Of a stretch of DNA of 64,000 bases, positions 1 to 7,868 are shown in pieces (within the stretch, counting starts at the first letter, position 1; every line of letters begins with the position of its first letter). The stretch covers positions 124,001 to 188,000 of the forward strand of contig NZ_CAKZLP010000060.1 in the NCBI RefSeq assembly GCF_937127095.1. Reading direction: 5' to 3'. The notes under the pieces are model-generated. The model ran no database searches, was not told where the DNA came from, and was given only the letters and a program-made list of their open reading frames with translations. The stretch comes from an uncultured Amphritea sp. (GTDB lineage: Bacteria; Pseudomonadota; Gammaproteobacteria; Pseudomonadales; Balneatricaceae). A program made the translations under genes and the position numbers.

Positions 1-1252
1 GACCGACCGGGTCATCGCTGCCTGCCAGTTCCCGAATCGAGTGCATCGCCAGTTGTGGCACCCCGATATCAACGGTTTTCACACCGAGATTGGCTGCGGT
101 AATCGGGCCGATAGTGCTGCCACAGGCCATATCACTGCGCACCACAAAAGATTGCAGCGTCACATCTTCCTGTTGAGCAATATGACGGAACAGCGCAGCG
201 GTTTCGCTATTGGAGGCGTAACGCTGGTTGGCATTAATCTTTATCACCGCACCGGCATTCATCCGCGGGCCATGATTACTATCATGCTTATCAGCGAAGT
301 TTGGATGCACCGCATGAGCGTTATCCACCGATACCATCATTGAATTGGCGATCATCCGGTGACGGGACTCTGGATCAGGCAACAATCGTTCCAGCAGTTG
401 CTTCAGCATCGGCCCCTGCGCTCCTGCAGCACTCATGCTGCCCACCTCTTCATGGTCATTACAGACCAGCAGCGTGTTCTGATCAGCGTTTGAATCGATC
501 AATGCCTGCATGCCAATAAAACAGCTCAGTAGGTTATCCAGTCGGGCTGAGGCGAAAAACTCATTGTTCAGACCGATATAGGACGGTTTCTGCACATCAT
601 AGAAAAATAGCTCGTAATCGAGAATCTCAGCGACATCATCGATATGCTTCGCTAACAGCTCATTTTTCAGTATCTCACGCAGTTCCGCTTTGCCATCACC
701 CTGCAGCTGCGCCATCACTGGCGGCATCTCGGTTTGTGGATTAACGTTGCGGCCCTGATTGACTTCGCGGTCCAGGTGAATCGCCAGACTCGGAATGATC
801 GCAACCGGGCGCTCAAAGTTAACCAGTTCACTGCGCATAGCGCCATCGGTACTGACATAACTGACCCGCCCGGCCAGCGACAGATCCCGGTCAAACCAGG
901 GGTTTAACAACGCCCCGCCATACACCTCTACACCGAGACGCAGACAACCCTGACTAACGCTTTCAGGATTCGGCTTAACCTTGAGACAGGGGCTGTCGGT
1001 GTGAGCTCCCACCATACGAAAACCGGTATTGGCAAGATTAGCGCTGGAGGCCAGTGTCCAGGCAATAATCGACGACTCATTGCGAACGATAAAGTAGCGC
1101 CCACCCGGCCAGACATTCCAGACATTCTGTTCTTCCAGTTCGATAAAACCGGCTTCCTGCAACCGTCCACGCATCTCATACACCGCATGAAACGGAGTCG
1201 GTGACGCCGCCAGAAAATCAAATAGTTGCTTATTAAACTCTTGTTTTTGCAT
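1..1252 (-). CDS. apeB: M18 family aminopeptidase (ApeB-like), C-terminus cut by the window edge
   Basis: The minus strand is open from an ATG at 1252 to the first base of the window, giving about 417 codons, so the C-terminus lies outside. The translation starts [20 protein letters not shown]. It carries the M18 metallopeptidase metal motifs: a [13 protein letters not shown] segment with a zinc-ligand His near residue 84, an NDHEEVGS segment near residue 262, and an ASARLDNL segment. M18 enzymes are cytoplasmic, dinuclear-zinc aminopeptidases that trim N-terminal residues, often acidic ones, from peptides. The start overlaps the stop of the upstream FKBP gene as TAATG, so the two are probably translationally coupled. 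Family assignment is strong; substrate preference is not readable. Confidence 0.9.
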   Translation of the reverse strand, partial: MQKQEFNKQLFDFLAASPTPFHAVYEMRGRLQEAGFIELEEQNVWNVWPGGRYFIVRNESSIIAWTLASSANLANTGFRMVGAHTDSPCLKVKPNPESVSQGCLRLGVEVYGGALLNPWFDRDLSLAGRVSYVSTDGAMRSELVNFERPVAIIPSLAIHLDREVNQGRNVNPQTEMPPVMAQLQGDGKAELREILKNELLAKHIDDVAEILDYELFFYDVQKPSYIGLNNEFFASARLDNLLSCFIGMQALIDSNADQNTLLVCNDHEEVGSMSAAGAQGPMLKQLLERLLPDPESRHRMIANSMMVSVDNAHAVHPNFADKHDSNHGPRMNAGAVIKINANQRYASNSETAALFRHIAQQEDVTLQSFVVRSDMACGSTIGPITAANLGVKTVDIGVPQLAMHSIRELAGSDDPVG

Positions 1253-1782
1253 TATTGATCAGCCTTTTCCTGAGGCAGGATTTCTAACAACTCAATTTCA
1301 AAAATCAGTGCTGAGTTTGCCGGTACCATACCGCCGGGACTTCTCGCACCATAGCCTAATTCGGAAGGCAGATAGATCTTCCAACGTGCCCCCGGAGACA
1401 TTTGAAGCAGCGCCTCACGCCACCCTTTAATCACATCTCTGATGGGAAAAACGGGATTTTCCTCTGCACCAACAGAGCTTTCAAACTGCTCTCCGTTAAC
1501 TGTCCAGCCAGTGTAACTTACCCGCACCCGGTTGAGTATACCCGGCTTAGGGCCATCTGCCGCCTGCAAAACCTCATACTGTAAACCAGAGTCGGTCACC
1601 TCTACGCCATCGCGTTTGGCATTGTCCTGCAGAAACTGAGCGCCTGCTTTTTTGGTATCATCATTCAGCGCTTTATCCAGCAACTCCTGATGAAACTGTT
1701 TCTCCTCCTCTGTTTCCCCACACCCACTGGTTATGGTGACTAACAGCGACAAAACCAAAATTCCCAAAACTCGTATAACCAC
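1252..1782 (-). CDS. FKBP-type peptidyl-prolyl isomerase, lipoprotein
   Basis: This 176-residue protein begins with a lipoprotein signal (hydrophobic stretch, then ITSGC with the lipidated Cys near residue 21). After a charged linker comes a C-terminal FKBP domain with the family landmarks VRVSYTGW, a V-I-K-GW-EAL segment, and [27 protein letters not shown]. It resembles the FkpA/Mip group of envelope prolyl isomerases that help fold exported proteins, but it is shorter and lacks the long dimerisation helix of FkpA. The start is a GTG with only a weak upstream purine run. Its stop overlaps the start of the aminopeptidase gene. A lipid-anchored periplasmic chaperone role is inferred. Confidence 0.88.
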   Translation of the reverse strand: MVIRVLGILVLSLLVTITSGCGETEEEKQFHQELLDKALNDDTKKAGAQFLQDNAKRDGVEVTDSGLQYEVLQAADGPKPGILNRVRVSYTGWTVNGEQFESSVGAEENPVFPIRDVIKGWREALLQMSPGARWKIYLPSELGYGARSPGGMVPANSALIFEIELLEILPQEKADQ

Positions 1783-1943
1783 AGTAGGTTTACCCGCTTC
1801 AATTAATAAATATGAGATAAGCCGTTGATTTTACATCAGCACGCGACAAGACTACACTCAGATTTTCTGAGTTACGGAACCAAGCTGGTCATTTGTCTGT
1901 CTCAGAGTCTATATGTAGTAGCAAAACAGGAACATACAGCTTG

Positions 1944-4028
1944 ATGTATACACGTAACTTACGTCGATTGGTCGCCGCATCTTCTCTCGCATTAGGCCTG
2001 ATGACCACACTGCCGGCAAGCGCACTGACACAGACTGTTTTGCAGCCGGATATGATTCACAGTCAGACAATCACCGATATTGTCACATCCCTCAATCAGG
2101 ATCACTATAACAGTATCGTATTGAATGATGAGTTGTCAGGCAAAGTGCTCGATCAGTATCTGGAAAGCCTTGACCCCTCCAAAGCCTTTTTTTACCAGTC
2201 TGATATTGATGAGTTTCAGCAATACCGTTCGCAGATCGATGATGAGATCAGCCGCGGCGATCTCAGCGCTGCCTATGCTATCTTCAACCGCTACCAGCTG
2301 CGCACCCAGGAACGTCTGGAAAAGCTGATTGCAACCCTCGAAAGCCCGGACTTTAGCGTTAATTTTGATCGTGATGAAACCATCGAAACTGACCGCAAAG
2401 AGAGCGCATGGACCGGCAGTCAGGCGGAGATGGACGATTTCTGGCGCAAACGTCTGAAAAGCGCCCTACTGGGCCTGAAACTGGCTGATAAGCAGGTCGG
2501 TGATGCCAAAAAAACGCTCATAAAGCGCTATAAAAGCCAACTGAATCGGGCGTTGCAAACCAATAATGAAGATGTATTCCAGAGTTTTGCCAACGCGCTG
2601 ACAATGCAGTTTGACCCCCATACGCAGTATTTTTCGCCCCGCCTGTCAGAAAACTTCAATATCAATATGAGCCTGTCGCTGGAAGGTATTGGCGCGGTGT
2701 TGCAGAGTGAAAATGACAATACCAAAGTGGTGCGTCTGGTGCCTGCCGGACCTGCAGATAAGGCTGGTCAGCTTAAACCCGCTGATCTGATAATCGGTGT
2801 AGGTCAGGGCGAAGATGGCGAGATTGAAGATGTGGTTGGCTGGCGTCTTGATGAAGTGGTTGCGCTGATTCGCGGCCCTAAAGACAGCATCGTCCGCCTT
2901 GATGTTGTACCCGCCGACGGCGATGGCACACAACATAAGATTATTAAGATAACCCGCAACAAGGTAAAACTTGAGGAGCAAGCGGCGCAAAGCAAGATCA
3001 TTCAGGTTGAACACCTGGGCAAACCCTACAAACTGGGTGTGATCAGTATTCCTGCCTTTTATCTCGACTTTGCAGCACTGCAGCGCGGCGACAGCGATTA
3101 TAAGAGCACCACCCGCGATACTGCAAAACTGATCGAGGGTCTCAAAGCGGAAGATGTCGACGGTCTGATTATCGACCTGCGCAACAACGGCGGCGGTTCA
3201 CTGCGTGAAGCCAACGAACTGGTGGGCCTGTTTATCAGCCGCGGACCAACCGTTCAGATCAGAGACCCTCAGGGGCGGGTGAATATTCAGGGAGATGCTG
3301 ACCCCCGGGTAGCCTATGACGGCCCGATGGCGGTGTTGGTTAACCGGCTCAGCGCTTCCGCATCCGAGATATTCGCCGGTGCGATTCAGGATTATCAGCG
3401 CGGTCTGATCGTGGGAAGCCAAACCTTCGGGAAAGGCACAGTGCAGACACTCTCACCCCTGCACCACGGCCAGATTAAGCTGACCCACGCTAAGTTCTAC
3501 CGCATCTCCGGAGAAAGCACCCAACATAAAGGAGTCGTGCCGGATATCATGATGCCAACCCTGTATGACACCGAAGAGATCGGAGAGAGCTCTCTGAAAG
3601 GCGCACTCCCCTGGGATATGGTGCATGAGGTTCCGCATCAGCGCTATATCAACTTCAGCGCCATTCTACCGGAACTGAATAGCCGTCACATTGAGCGGAC
3701 AAAATTCAACCCTGACTTTTTGTTTATGAATGCCCAGATTAAGCGGATGCATGAAAATAAGCAGGATAAAGAGCTGTCATTGAATGAAACCACGCTAAAG
3801 GCGGAGCGCGATAGTTCCGAGCAGTGGTTGCTGGATCAGGAGAATCAGCGCCGTACAGCCAAACAACAGCCAACGATTAAAGCATTGTCAGAACTGGAAG
3901 ACCTGCTGGAAAAAGACGCTCAGGGTAAAATCATCAGCCCGGAACAGGAGGCTATCCTCACCGAAACGGGCAATGTGCTGCTTGATATGATCGAACTGAC
4001 CCATAATTATATGGCTATCAAGAACTGA
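1944..4028 (+). CDS. prc: Tail-specific (C-terminal processing) protease Prc/Tsp
   Basis: The product is a periplasmic S41 serine protease that degrades proteins with unstructured or ssrA-like C-termini and controls peptidoglycan hydrolases in related bacteria. The ATG at 1944 gives 694 residues with a signal peptide (basic MYTRNLRR, hydrophobic core, cleavage after PASA); an in-frame TTG at 1893 would add 17 residues ahead of the signal and is less likely. An N-terminal helical domain precedes a PDZ domain at about 240-340. The catalytic core has DGLIIDLRNNGGG near 406-418, the catalytic Ser in NRLSASASEIF (467-477) and the Lys in TFGKGT (494-499). The C-terminal helical extension is typical of E. 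coli-type Prc (682 aa). The next gene follows after 17 bp and is probably co-transcribed. Confidence 0.95.
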   Translation: MYTRNLRRLVAASSLALGLMTTLPASALTQTVLQPDMIHSQTITDIVTSLNQDHYNSIVLNDELSGKVLDQYLESLDPSKAFFYQSDIDEFQQYRSQIDDEISRGDLSAAYAIFNRYQLRTQERLEKLIATLESPDFSVNFDRDETIETDRKESAWTGSQAEMDDFWRKRLKSALLGLKLADKQVGDAKKTLIKRYKSQLNRALQTNNEDVFQSFANALTMQFDPHTQYFSPRLSENFNINMSLSLEGIGAVLQSENDNTKVVRLVPAGPADKAGQLKPADLIIGVGQGEDGEIEDVVGWRLDEVVALIRGPKDSIVRLDVVPADGDGTQHKIIKITRNKVKLEEQAAQSKIIQVEHLGKPYKLGVISIPAFYLDFAALQRGDSDYKSTTRDTAKLIEGLKAEDVDGLIIDLRNNGGGSLREANELVGLFISRGPTVQIRDPQGRVNIQGDADPRVAYDGPMAVLVNRLSASASEIFAGAIQDYQRGLIVGSQTFGKGTVQTLSPLHHGQIKLTHAKFYRISGESTQHKGVVPDIMMPTLYDTEEIGESSLKGALPWDMVHEVPHQRYINFSAILPELNSRHIERTKFNPDFLFMNAQIKRMHENKQDKELSLNETTLKAERDSSEQWLLDQENQRRTAKQQPTIKALSELEDLLEKDAQGKIISPEQEAILTETGNVLLDMIELTHNYMAIKN

Positions 4029-4045
4029 GTACAGGGATCGATTTA

Positions 4046-4816
4046 ATGCAGTTAAGCAGACTGAAACTCGCGTTGCTGATTGGCGGGCCGTTATTGCTGA
4101 TTATCTCCGCGGCGTCTGGTTATTTTATCTATACCACCATCAGCGAACAGCAGGCAGAAAATCGCAAAAAAGTTGAAAACTTTGGCGAACTGGTGATTCC
4201 ACTAGATTCAACGGTGACAGATGCCGATATCCTGAATAACCTCGCGCCGACGATTGCCAAAGAGGATATGACGCCGACACAGCGGGTTATCACTACGCTG
4301 AAGGATGAACGGTTTAAACTGCTGAATGAAGCGGAGGTGATGCGTGAACAGATCACCACCCTGCAGGCACAAGTCACTGAACTGGAGCAGTATAAGCGCA
4401 CCAACGAGCGCTATTCCCCGCATACCTTCGATGAGGAGGTCTCTACTATTCATACCCGAATGAGACAGCTGTTAGCCAGTCAGGAGGAGTCCAGGCGCTT
4501 TTCCAGTACTCAACTGAAAGGGATGGCAGCGGCCGCAACGCAAGAATACCGCCGCTATCTGACGATGCATAAACTGTTACTCGATCAGGATCAGATCGAT
4601 AAAGTCGTGAACGTTCATCTGCCTGTGTATGCCTACTGTATAGGTGACGGCATGGATATCGCGGCGAATAATCGTACGGAAGAGCTGCTAGTGATTGAAT
4701 ATTTCAAAACCGAAAAAACGGAACTGATGGGCAGCCGGCTAAAGAGTGACCTCAAGGCAATTATTGAACCCTGCCAGGAATTGTTTGCCCAGCGCATGGA
4801 AGAGTTTAGCAAGTGA
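4046..4816 (+). CDS. Unknown membrane-anchored coiled-coil protein downstream of prc
   Basis: I do not recognise this 256-residue protein. An N-terminal membrane segment (about residues 7-30) is followed by a charged region with a likely coiled coil (about 80-120, rich in Glu, Gln and Leu: AEVMREQITTLQAQVTELEQ). The globular C-terminal part has a Cys-containing AYCIGDGMDIAANN stretch and a second Cys in EPCQELF; the two could pair if the domain is periplasmic. Topology suggests the bulk lies outside the cytoplasm. It starts 17 bp after prc and is followed by a strong terminator, so prc and this gene look like a two-gene operon. A role as an adaptor or substrate of Prc is a guess from position only. 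Confidence 0.8.
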   Translation: MQLSRLKLALLIGGPLLLIISAASGYFIYTTISEQQAENRKKVENFGELVIPLDSTVTDADILNNLAPTIAKEDMTPTQRVITTLKDERFKLLNEAEVMREQITTLQAQVTELEQYKRTNERYSPHTFDEEVSTIHTRMRQLLASQEESRRFSSTQLKGMAAAATQEYRRYLTMHKLLLDQDQIDKVVNVHLPVYAYCIGDGMDIAANNRTEELLVIEYFKTEKTELMGSRLKSDLKAIIEPCQELFAQRMEEFSK

Positions 4817-4870
4817 TCCTGGTGAAATAAAAATCCTCACTGAAAAACGAAGTTTATATATCAAAGATAA

Positions 4871-4896
4871 AAAGGAGCGCCAGGCGCTCCTTTTTT
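4871..4896. terminator. Bidirectional Rho-independent terminator
   Basis: Perfect 7-bp stem GGAGCGC (4874-4880) / GCGCTCC (4884-4890) with a 3-nt loop, flanked by an A-run on the left and six T on the right. It lies between the convergent prc operon and ycgN and can serve both strands. Confidence 0.9.
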
Positions 4897-4943
4897 GTCT
4901 TTATCGTTCTGATACATTAGCTCAGGCAATCGTTAACTGATGA

Positions 4944-5384
4944 TTACTCGATCAGATAATCGAAATAGTCATCATCACTTTTGATCTTATCATCGGTGAT
5001 CTCATACCAGTCCAACACCGAAGCACCCGCTTCTTTGACAGATTCCCGGCGACCACTGACTAGCGGATGCCATTCCAGCAGCTCTTTACCCTCGTGTATC
5101 AGGCGGTAGGCACAGCTGGGCGGCAACCAGTGAAACTCTTTGACATCTTCTGGCCGCAGTTTGACACACTGTGGCACCAGCGAGCAGCGCTCTTCATATT
5201 TGGTGCAATACAGCGTTTCCATATCCAGCAGATGACAGACGACACTGGTGTAATAAACCTCACCGGTATCTTCATCTTCCAGCTTGTGCAGACAGCAGAG
5301 CGAACAACCGTCACAAAGAGATTCCCATTCCGGTGGTGACATCTCCTGCAGCGACTTAGTGCGCCAGAAAACTTGGTCAGCCAC
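4944..5384 (-). CDS. ycgN: YcgN family cysteine-cluster protein (UPF0260)
   Basis: A 146-residue cytoplasmic protein with the cysteine-cluster pattern of the YkgJ/YcgN family: CDGCSLCC near 23-30, then single Cys residues in [25 protein letters not shown] and SCAYRL. Family members are thought to bind zinc or an Fe-S cluster; the precise function is unknown. The start is a GTG whose bases overlap the stop of ycgL as TAGTG, so translation is probably coupled. Length is close to the E. coli protein (about 150 residues). It ends the rnd-ycgL-ycgN run, an arrangement common in gammaproteobacteria. Confidence 0.9.
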   Translation of the reverse strand: MADQVFWRTKSLQEMSPPEWESLCDGCSLCCLHKLEDEDTGEVYYTSVVCHLLDMETLYCTKYEERCSLVPQCVKLRPEDVKEFHWLPPSCAYRLIHEGKELLEWHPLVSGRRESVKEAGASVLDWYEITDDKIKSDDDYFDYLIE

Positions 5385-5674
5385 TAGCGCACCCCGGTTT
5401 GTGGCCGGTCCTTAAACAGGTCAAGCAGATAATCATCTTTTGGCGGTGGCATCTGCAGGAAGTAGCCTTTTTCGCGGATATCTTCCAGCACCTTCGCCGC
5501 ATCAACCCGGGATAGCTCTTTCTCCGGGGTCAGCAACATATCAAACACATGCACCGGCGCACCAAACATCTCTTTCAGCGCATCAGGCACCCGCTTCATT
5601 TTTTCCGTTTTATCGACGTAAAGGTACATCTCATCTTTCTTCGAACTGCGAAACACACTGCAAATCTTCTTCAT
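5384..5674 (-). CDS. ycgL: YcgL domain-containing protein
   Basis: A 96-residue cytoplasmic protein beginning [20 protein letters not shown], the characteristic start of the YcgL family, with the conserved [12 protein letters not shown] and [11 protein letters not shown] stretches. The function is not established; the fold is a small alpha/beta domain. The ATG at 5674 overlaps the rnd stop as ATGA; a GTG two codons earlier (5680) is possible but less attractive. Gene order rnd-ycgL-ycgN points to one transcript and perhaps a shared RNA-related role, which is inference. Confidence 0.92.
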   Translation of the reverse strand: MKKICSVFRSSKKDEMYLYVDKTEKMKRVPDALKEMFGAPVHVFDMLLTPEKELSRVDAAKVLEDIREKGYFLQMPPPKDDYLLDLFKDRPQTGVR

Positions 5675-6849
5675 AGACACTCTTGTACTTCCAGGCTCTG
5701 CAACTTTTCCAACAGCGCATCACCAATCACTGCTTTACGCCAGCCTGAGAGACTGGGCGGTAAGCTGAATTGCCCCTGATTTTCCGTTCTGATCAGGGCA
5801 TCAAGATCTTTCTTACGTAACAATATCTCCGGCGCGATATTCAGCTCTTCAGCTTTTGTGCGCGCCATCGCTTTCAATACTTTGAGTGGTTTGTTCCACT
5901 TAAAACTCAACGGCCGGTGAATCGATGCAGGCGGCTTTGCTGCCGCAGACTGGGGTGCCGTTTTAAGGAAACCCAGTATCACCTCACCATCCTGCTTAAC
6001 CTGCTGCATGCGGATATCTTCGACCCGGGACAACGCCTGCAGATCTTTTGGCCACTTATTAATGATGTCCAGCAACGCATGATTTCTCAGCACCCGGTTG
6101 CGGGGAACATCCCGTTGCCGACAGATCCGTTCGCGCCAGGCGGTCAGATCTCGCAGAGCGGCAATTTTTTCCGGAGACAATTTCCAGGCCTGGCTAAAAC
6201 GCTGGTAATAGGTGACACCATCCGGATCGCTATCGGGGGTTATCGCCAGCAACAGAGCAGTCTCTTCCCGCGCCCATTCAGTCATGCCCCGCGCGTCAAG
6301 CTCGGCCATCTGTTGCTGACACAGCACCGGTAGATAAGCCACATCCAGAGCAGCATAGTGTTCCTGCGAGGGGGTTAGTGGACGCTGCAACCAGTCTGAG
6401 GTGGTTTCACCTTTATCCAGTTTAACCTCCAGCGCATGTTCTACCAGCCGCTGATAGCCCATCGAAAAACCCCAGCCGAGAAAACCCGCAGCCACCTGAG
6501 TATCAAAAAAGGGTACCGGCAGCTCGCCAAACATATAGAGGAACAGTTCCAGGTCTTCATTGCCCGCATGCAGTACTTTAAGCACCGAAGGGTTACGAAA
6601 CAATTGCACCATGGGGGCATAGTTTTCGATCTTCAGGGGGTCGATCAGATAGCAACAGCGGTCATCCGCGACCTGAATTAAGCCGGGAACCGGGTAAAAC
6701 GTATCCACCCGGATAAACTCGGTATCCAGCGCAATCAGCGGCAGTTCCTGCCACTCGCTGCAGTAACGGGCAAGCGTTTCGTCGTCAGTAATCCAGACCG
6801 GCTGTTCAGCAGCAGCTTCAAGCAACTGCCAGTTATACGCTTGTGTCAT
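5671..6849 (-). CDS. rnd: Ribonuclease D
   Basis: This 392-residue protein is a 3'-5' exoribonuclease that trims tRNA and other structured RNA precursors. The DEDD catalytic site is visible: LDTEFIRVDTFYPVPGLIQV (Asp42, Glu44), a second motif in HAGNEDLELFLY, and YAALDVAYLP. HRDC domains follow; KLSPEKIAALRDLTAWRERICRQRDVPRNRVL lies in the first. Length matches E. coli RNase D (375). A GAGG ribosome site sits 5 nt before the ATG, 7 bp after the recR stop, so rnd is probably read from the recR transcript. The stop overlaps ycgL. Confidence 0.95.
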   Translation of the reverse strand: MTQAYNWQLLEAAAEQPVWITDDETLARYCSEWQELPLIALDTEFIRVDTFYPVPGLIQVADDRCCYLIDPLKIENYAPMVQLFRNPSVLKVLHAGNEDLELFLYMFGELPVPFFDTQVAAGFLGWGFSMGYQRLVEHALEVKLDKGETTSDWLQRPLTPSQEHYAALDVAYLPVLCQQQMAELDARGMTEWAREETALLLAITPDSDPDGVTYYQRFSQAWKLSPEKIAALRDLTAWRERICRQRDVPRNRVLRNHALLDIINKWPKDLQALSRVEDIRMQQVKQDGEVILGFLKTAPQSAAAKPPASIHRPLSFKWNKPLKVLKAMARTKAEELNIAPEILLRKKDLDALIRTENQGQFSLPPSLSGWRKAVIGDALLEKLQSLEVQECL

Positions 6850-6856
6850 CTGTACC

Positions 6857-7456
6857 TCAGTTCATCGACCGGCGACCGGCCATTGCATGGGCGAGGGTTC
6901 CGCCATCGACATATTCAAGTTCGCCACCCACCGGCACACCGTGGGCAATGCGGGTCACCCGAATATCCAGGTGTTTAATCTGTTCGGCGATAAAGTGGGC
7001 AGTCGCCTCGCCTTCAACTGTCGGGTTGGTTGCCAGAATCATCTCTTTTACTGCGCCCGATTCCAGCCGTTTAAACAGTTGATCCAGCCCCAGGTCATCC
7101 GGGCCAACACCATCGATGGGCGACAGATGACCCATGAGGACAAAATAACCACCGTTAAACCCGCCGGTCTGCTCAATCGCGAGCATATCCACCGGCGACT
7201 CAAGCACACAGATCTGGCTGTCATCACGACTGCTATCAGCGCAGATCGAACAGAGTTCATTCTCTGACAGGGTTCGACAGCTGTTGCAGTGGCCGACCTT
7301 ATCCGCCGCAACCGTCAGTGCTGCGGCCAGTGTGTTGGCGCCGCTACGATCTCTCTCAAGCATATGAAACGCCATCCGTTGAGCGGTTTTCGGCCCGACA
7401 CCCGGCAGCACGCGAAACGCATCAATCAGATCCTGAATCAGGGGGCTAAATGACAT
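6857..7456 (-). CDS. recR: Recombination mediator RecR
   Basis: This 199-residue protein works with RecF and RecO to load RecA on gapped DNA. It shows the helix-hairpin-helix segment ([18 protein letters not shown]), the zinc finger with Cys57, Cys60, Cys69 and Cys72, and a Toprim domain ([16 protein letters not shown] ... [14 protein letters not shown]) ending in the usual [17 protein letters not shown]. Length is standard. It follows ybaB after 13 bp, matching the dnaX-ybaB-recR module conserved across most bacteria. Confidence 0.97.
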   Translation of the reverse strand: MSFSPLIQDLIDAFRVLPGVGPKTAQRMAFHMLERDRSGANTLAAALTVAADKVGHCNSCRTLSENELCSICADSSRDDSQICVLESPVDMLAIEQTGGFNGGYFVLMGHLSPIDGVGPDDLGLDQLFKRLESGAVKEMILATNPTVEGEATAHFIAEQIKHLDIRVTRIAHGVPVGGELEYVDGGTLAHAMAGRRSMN

Positions 7457-7469
7457 AGTGTCAAACGCC

Positions 7470-7796
7470 TCAGAACGGCATATTAAAGCCCGGAGGCATA
7501 GCCATGCCGCCGGTTATTTTTGCCATTTTTTCCTGAGTGGTGCTTTCAACCTTACGCACCGCATCATTGATGGCGGCCGCGATCAGATCTTCGAGAATCT
7601 CTTTATCTTCCTGCATCAGACTGTCGTCGATAACCACACTGCGAACGTCGTGACGACCATTCATGACAATCTTCACCAGACCCGCACCGGACTCGCCATT
7701 AACCTCAGCTTTAGCGATCTCCTCCTGCGCTTTCTGCATATCGGCTTGCATCTTCTGGGCCTGTTTCATCAGGTTACCCATGCCACCTTTCATCAT
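7470..7796 (-). CDS. ybaB: YbaB/EbfC family nucleoid-associated protein
   Basis: A 108-residue protein whose N-terminus ([20 protein letters not shown]) and central [20 protein letters not shown] mark the YbaB/EbfC family. These small dimeric tweezer-shaped proteins bind DNA and are nucleoid-associated. The gene sits in its conserved place between dnaX and recR, 72 bp after dnaX and 13 bp before recR. Either of two adjacent ATG codons could be used. Confidence 0.96.
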   Translation of the reverse strand: MMKGGMGNLMKQAQKMQADMQKAQEEIAKAEVNGESGAGLVKIVMNGRHDVRSVVIDDSLMQEDKEILEDLIAAAINDAVRKVESTTQEKMAKITGGMAMPPGFNMPF

Positions 7797-7868
7797 AATC
7801 TTTCTCGCCTCTGTTACATTACTGGCTTAGTTTTTTACTTAATACTCTGACGGACCAATCACACCACG

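Noticed and set aside
1893..1943. N-terminal extension of Prc from a TTG start
   Set aside because: It would put 17 residues before a typical signal peptide; the ATG at 1944 fits export.
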